Shown piece by piece: positions 6,231-8,099 of a stretch of DNA of 8,099 nt. A program made the translations under genes and the position numbers. The stretch covers positions 1 through 8,099 of the forward strand of contig CADCUA010000312.1 of NCBI GenBank assembly GCA_902805755.1, read 5' to 3'. The stretch comes from an uncultured Lysobacter sp. (GTDB taxonomy: Bacteria; Pseudomonadota; Gammaproteobacteria; Xanthomonadales; Xanthomonadaceae). The notes under the pieces were generated by a model. It did not search any database. It was not told where the DNA came from and was given only the letters and a program-made list of their open reading frames with translations. Positions within the stretch are counted from its first letter, which is position 1; every line of letters starts with the position of its first letter.

Positions 6231-7232
6231 ATGCACGCAAGACGTGTTCTGCTTGCAACCGCACTGTTGGCCGCATGCATCACGACGGGTGATGCAGTTG
6301 CCGCTCGATGCGGCAGTGATGCTTCTGGTCGGGCTATCCCCGACGTCGCGGCGCGCATCGCCGCGGTCGCCTGCGCCGAGCATCGACTGTGGTTCGAACC
6401 TTTCATCGATCTCAAAGGCCGCTTGGCAAGCGTGCACATATCTGAAGCGGAAAGCGCGGAGCTGGCCGATGGGATCACGCCGGCCTGGCGTCGCGTCACC
6501 GCGTACTGGCAGGCCAGCGGGGTGCAGTGGCCGCCGAGCGGTTATACGGACGGGGCCGACTGTTTCGGCACCCTGGACGAGGGCGCACAGGCCTCGCTGT
6601 GCCGTACGTTTCTGCTGGATACGCCGTGGTCCGCGGTGTTCGTTTCCTATGTGATGCGACAGGCTGGCGTGCAGGGCTTCCGCGCGTCGACGCGTCATGT
6701 GGACTACGTGCGTGACGCCCAGCTCGCCGGCAGCGCGGGCCCGTTCCGACTCGTTGATCCGGAGAGCGAAGCGCCTGCGCCAGGCGACCTGCTGTGTTTC
6801 ACTCGATTGCCCGACCAGGCGTTCGGACACGATGAGTTCGTTGACTGGCTGCAACGGCCGTTTTCCGGCGCACTTGCGATGCACTGCGATATCGTCGTTG
6901 CGGTCGATCGCAATCACGCTCGGTTGATCGGCGGCAATGTGCTTCATGGCGTGACGATGCGAATGCTCCCCGTCAACCGCAGCGGGCGCTTCTGGTCTCT
7001 TGCCGGACGCACCGCGCAGGCACCGGCCTGCACACCGGATCGCCCTGACGCTTGTGACTTCAACCGGCAGGACTGGGTTGCGCTGCTCAAGCTCAACCCC
7101 GTATCCGCGCCAACGGCACCGCCCGCCAGTCCGTGTTGCGAAGTGTGCGCATTGCCGATGCCCGCAGGCATGCAGCGCTGCCCGATCCCGACGGCCCCTC
7201 GTGTCGGAACGGCAGGCGCAGCTACGCGTTGA
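6231..7232 (+). CDS. DUF2272 family putative lipoprotein (NlpC/P60- or CHAP-like)
   Basis: This 333-residue exported protein starts MHARRVLLATALLAAC, a short signal peptide with a lipobox LAAC (Cys16); Ile follows, compatible with outer-membrane sorting. ATG 6231 has GAGG five bases upstream and lies 16 bases after moeB. The frame is open further upstream, but that overlaps moeB. The core resembles DUF2272: DTPWSAVFVSYVMRQAGV (130-147), a His at 156, PGDLLCF (184-190), HCDIVVAVD (218-226) and GGN (234-236). This layout recalls cell-wall peptidases of the NlpC/P60 and CHAP type, where the W-x-A position carries the nucleophilic Cys; here it is Ser134. No enzymatic activity is established to my knowledge. 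The last 40 residues are Pro-, Ala- and Cys-rich (a CC-x2-C cluster plus one more Cys) and have weaker codon bias. It is probably the last gene of the plus-strand run. Confidence 0.8.
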   Translation: MHARRVLLATALLAACITTGDAVAARCGSDASGRAIPDVAARIAAVACAEHRLWFEPFIDLKGRLASVHISEAESAELADGITPAWRRVTAYWQASGVQWPPSGYTDGADCFGTLDEGAQASLCRTFLLDTPWSAVFVSYVMRQAGVQGFRASTRHVDYVRDAQLAGSAGPFRLVDPESEAPAPGDLLCFTRLPDQAFGHDEFVDWLQRPFSGALAMHCDIVVAVDRNHARLIGGNVLHGVTMRMLPVNRSGRFWSLAGRTAQAPACTPDRPDACDFNRQDWVALLKLNPVSAPTAPPASPCCEVCALPMPAGMQRCPIPTAPRVGTAGAATR

Positions 7233-7256
7233 AACACCGCATGTGGTGCTGCGCCG

Positions 7257-8024
7257 TTACTCGAGAAAGCGCTTCAATGCGGCGCGGAACTGCGGGTGGT
7301 CGACAACGTCGATGTGGTCGGCTGCGGGTAGGTTCAAAACTTTTGGGGGCCGCGGTAGCGCAGCGATGAGTCGATCCGTCCGCGCGGGTGGCACCACCTG
7401 GTCGCGCCCGGCGCGCAGGATCAGGATGGGCCCGCGGTACACCGACAGGTGCCGCGCCGACTCGTAGCGTTCGCGCATCAGCCATCGCACCGGCAGCCAC
7501 GGATAGTGTGAGCGTGCAACGTCGACGAGACTGTCGAACGGTGTAATCAGCACGAGCCTGGAGACTGCCCGGCGCGAGGCGAGGTGGCTTGCTACGCCCG
7601 TGCCCAGACTGCGGCCGATTACCGAGACGGATCCCATGGGGTGTCGCGCCTGCACGTCATCGAAGATGGCTGTTGCGTCGCGCGCGAGCGCCTGTTCTTC
7701 CGGTACGCCGTCGCTCGCGCCGAAGCCGCGGTAGGCCACGAGGTAGGTCGTGTGATCCGGCAGCCAGCCGGCGAGCGCGTCGCGCATCGGTTCCAGTGAT
7801 TCGGCATTGCCCCCGAAGTAGATGACCGCATCGCCGCGACCGGGATTAGCGACCCAGCCGCGCAGCGTGTGGCCTTCGTGGACGATCGCGAAGTCGCTCT
7901 GCGATGCGACCGTGCGCGTGAAGTGTGGGAAGTAGATGAGATCGCGCTGGCGCACGAACATCCACGTGCACAGTGAGACGTACACGGTGGCGACCATAAG
8001 GAAAACAGCGATCAGCGACTTCAT
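7257..8024 (-). CDS. Membrane-anchored alpha/beta hydrolase (Bem46/serine aminopeptidase S33-like)
   Basis: This 255-residue protein has an N-terminal hydrophobic segment (about residues 4-22) that probably anchors it in the inner membrane. A single alpha/beta-hydrolase domain follows. Visible elements, numbered from ATG 8024, are the oxyanion-type loop YFGGNAE (69-75), AYRGFGASDG (97-106), the nucleophile elbow GRSLGTG (137-143) with Ser139, Asp208 in RAGRDQVVPP, and His237 in AADHID, a complete Ser-Asp-His triad. Layout and length match Bem46-like proteins; the substrate is unknown. A TTG at 8030 gives two extra residues (MP); ATG 8024 is preferred, though neither has a strong ribosome binding site. 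The gene converges on the DUF2272 gene with 24 bases between the stops, so it is not part of the same operon. Confidence 0.88.
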   Translation of the reverse strand: MKSLIAVFLMVATVYVSLCTWMFVRQRDLIYFPHFTRTVASQSDFAIVHEGHTLRGWVANPGRGDAVIYFGGNAESLEPMRDALAGWLPDHTTYLVAYRGFGASDGVPEEQALARDATAIFDDVQARHPMGSVSVIGRSLGTGVASHLASRRAVSRLVLITPFDSLVDVARSHYPWLPVRWLMRERYESARHLSVYRGPILILRAGRDQVVPPARTDRLIAALPRPPKVLNLPAADHIDVVDHPQFRAALKRFLE

Positions 8025-8059
8025 CGGCAATGCATTGCTCTCGGGGTCCGCGTTGGCGC

Positions 8060-8089
8060 TTCGATGACGCCGCGCGATTCGGGGATAAT
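8060..8089 (+). promoter_or_regulatory. Possible sigma-70-type promoter for a gene beyond the window
   Basis: GATAAT at 8084-8089 differs from TATAAT at one position and is one of the few AT-rich hexamers here. A weak -35-like TTCGAT lies at 8060-8065, with an 18-base spacer. The element would read away from the minus-strand hydrolase, toward the window edge. The downstream gene is not visible, so this cannot be confirmed. Confidence 0.3.
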
Positions 8090-8099
8090 GCGCACCCGA

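Noticed and set aside
5327..6499. Minus-strand open frame of 390 codons opposite moeB and the DUF2272 gene
   Set aside because: It lies antisense to two clearly recognised genes, is rich in Arg, Ala and Ser without any family motif, and arises from GC-rich third positions that suppress stops.
7233..7256. Short inverted repeat (CACC...GGTG, 7235-7248) between the convergent DUF2272 and hydrolase genes, possible bidirectional terminator
   Set aside because: The stem is only 4-5 pairs and no T-run follows on either strand, so a terminator is not supported.

Overview
The window is GC-rich, densely packed bacterial DNA. The order yfgM-bamB-der is the classic gammaproteobacterial cluster. The protein flavour (YfgM starting MALDELLDEHEQ, a DUF2272 lipoprotein, an N-terminal rhodanese fused to MoeB) suggests the Xanthomonadaceae (Lysobacter, Luteimonas, Stenotrophomonas or Xanthomonas relatives). 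This placement rests on family recall, not on a search.

Layout: positions 1-183 hold a weak possible 3' end of an unidentified frame and a striking three-tier nested inverted repeat (91-161) just upstream of yfgM. Seven plus-strand genes then run almost without gaps: yfgM (184-813), bamB (813-2024), der (2135-3535), a mobA-like gene (3557-4144), a reduced moeA-like gene (4149-5093), a rhodanese-moeB fusion (5090-6214) and a DUF2272 putative lipoprotein gene (6231-7232). The only sizeable gap in the run, 110 bases between bamB and der, is filled by three consecutive hairpins. On the minus strand a membrane-anchored alpha/beta hydrolase (7257-8024) converges on the run. The last 70 bases may carry a promoter for a gene beyond the window.

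Functionally there are three blocks. First is envelope biogenesis: YfgM, a periplasmic chaperone-like partner of the Sec translocon, and BamB, a lipoprotein of the outer-membrane beta-barrel assembly machine. Second is ribosome assembly: Der, a double-domain GTPase for the 50S subunit. Third is molybdenum cofactor (Moco) chemistry: a MobA-like nucleotidyltransferase, a MoeA-like protein and MoeB with its own sulfurtransferase domain. Stop/start overlaps (yfgM/bamB, moeA-like/moeB) and gaps of 4-21 bases make co-transcription and translational coupling of the later genes likely.

The most unusual element is the moeA-like gene. It keeps recognisable MoeA sequence at both sides of a clean internal loss of about 90-100 residues (domain II and the DNSAMDGYA-type motif). 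The TGDE, SGG, PGKP and GLPGNP motifs are also absent, yet its frame is open and it sits between intact mobA-like and moeB genes. It looks like a retained pseudoenzyme or a repurposed protein, not an active molybdotransferase. The rhodanese domain at the N-terminus of MoeB (reversed from MOCS3/Uba4) and the DUF2272 protein with Ser where related hydrolases have Cys are secondary points of interest.
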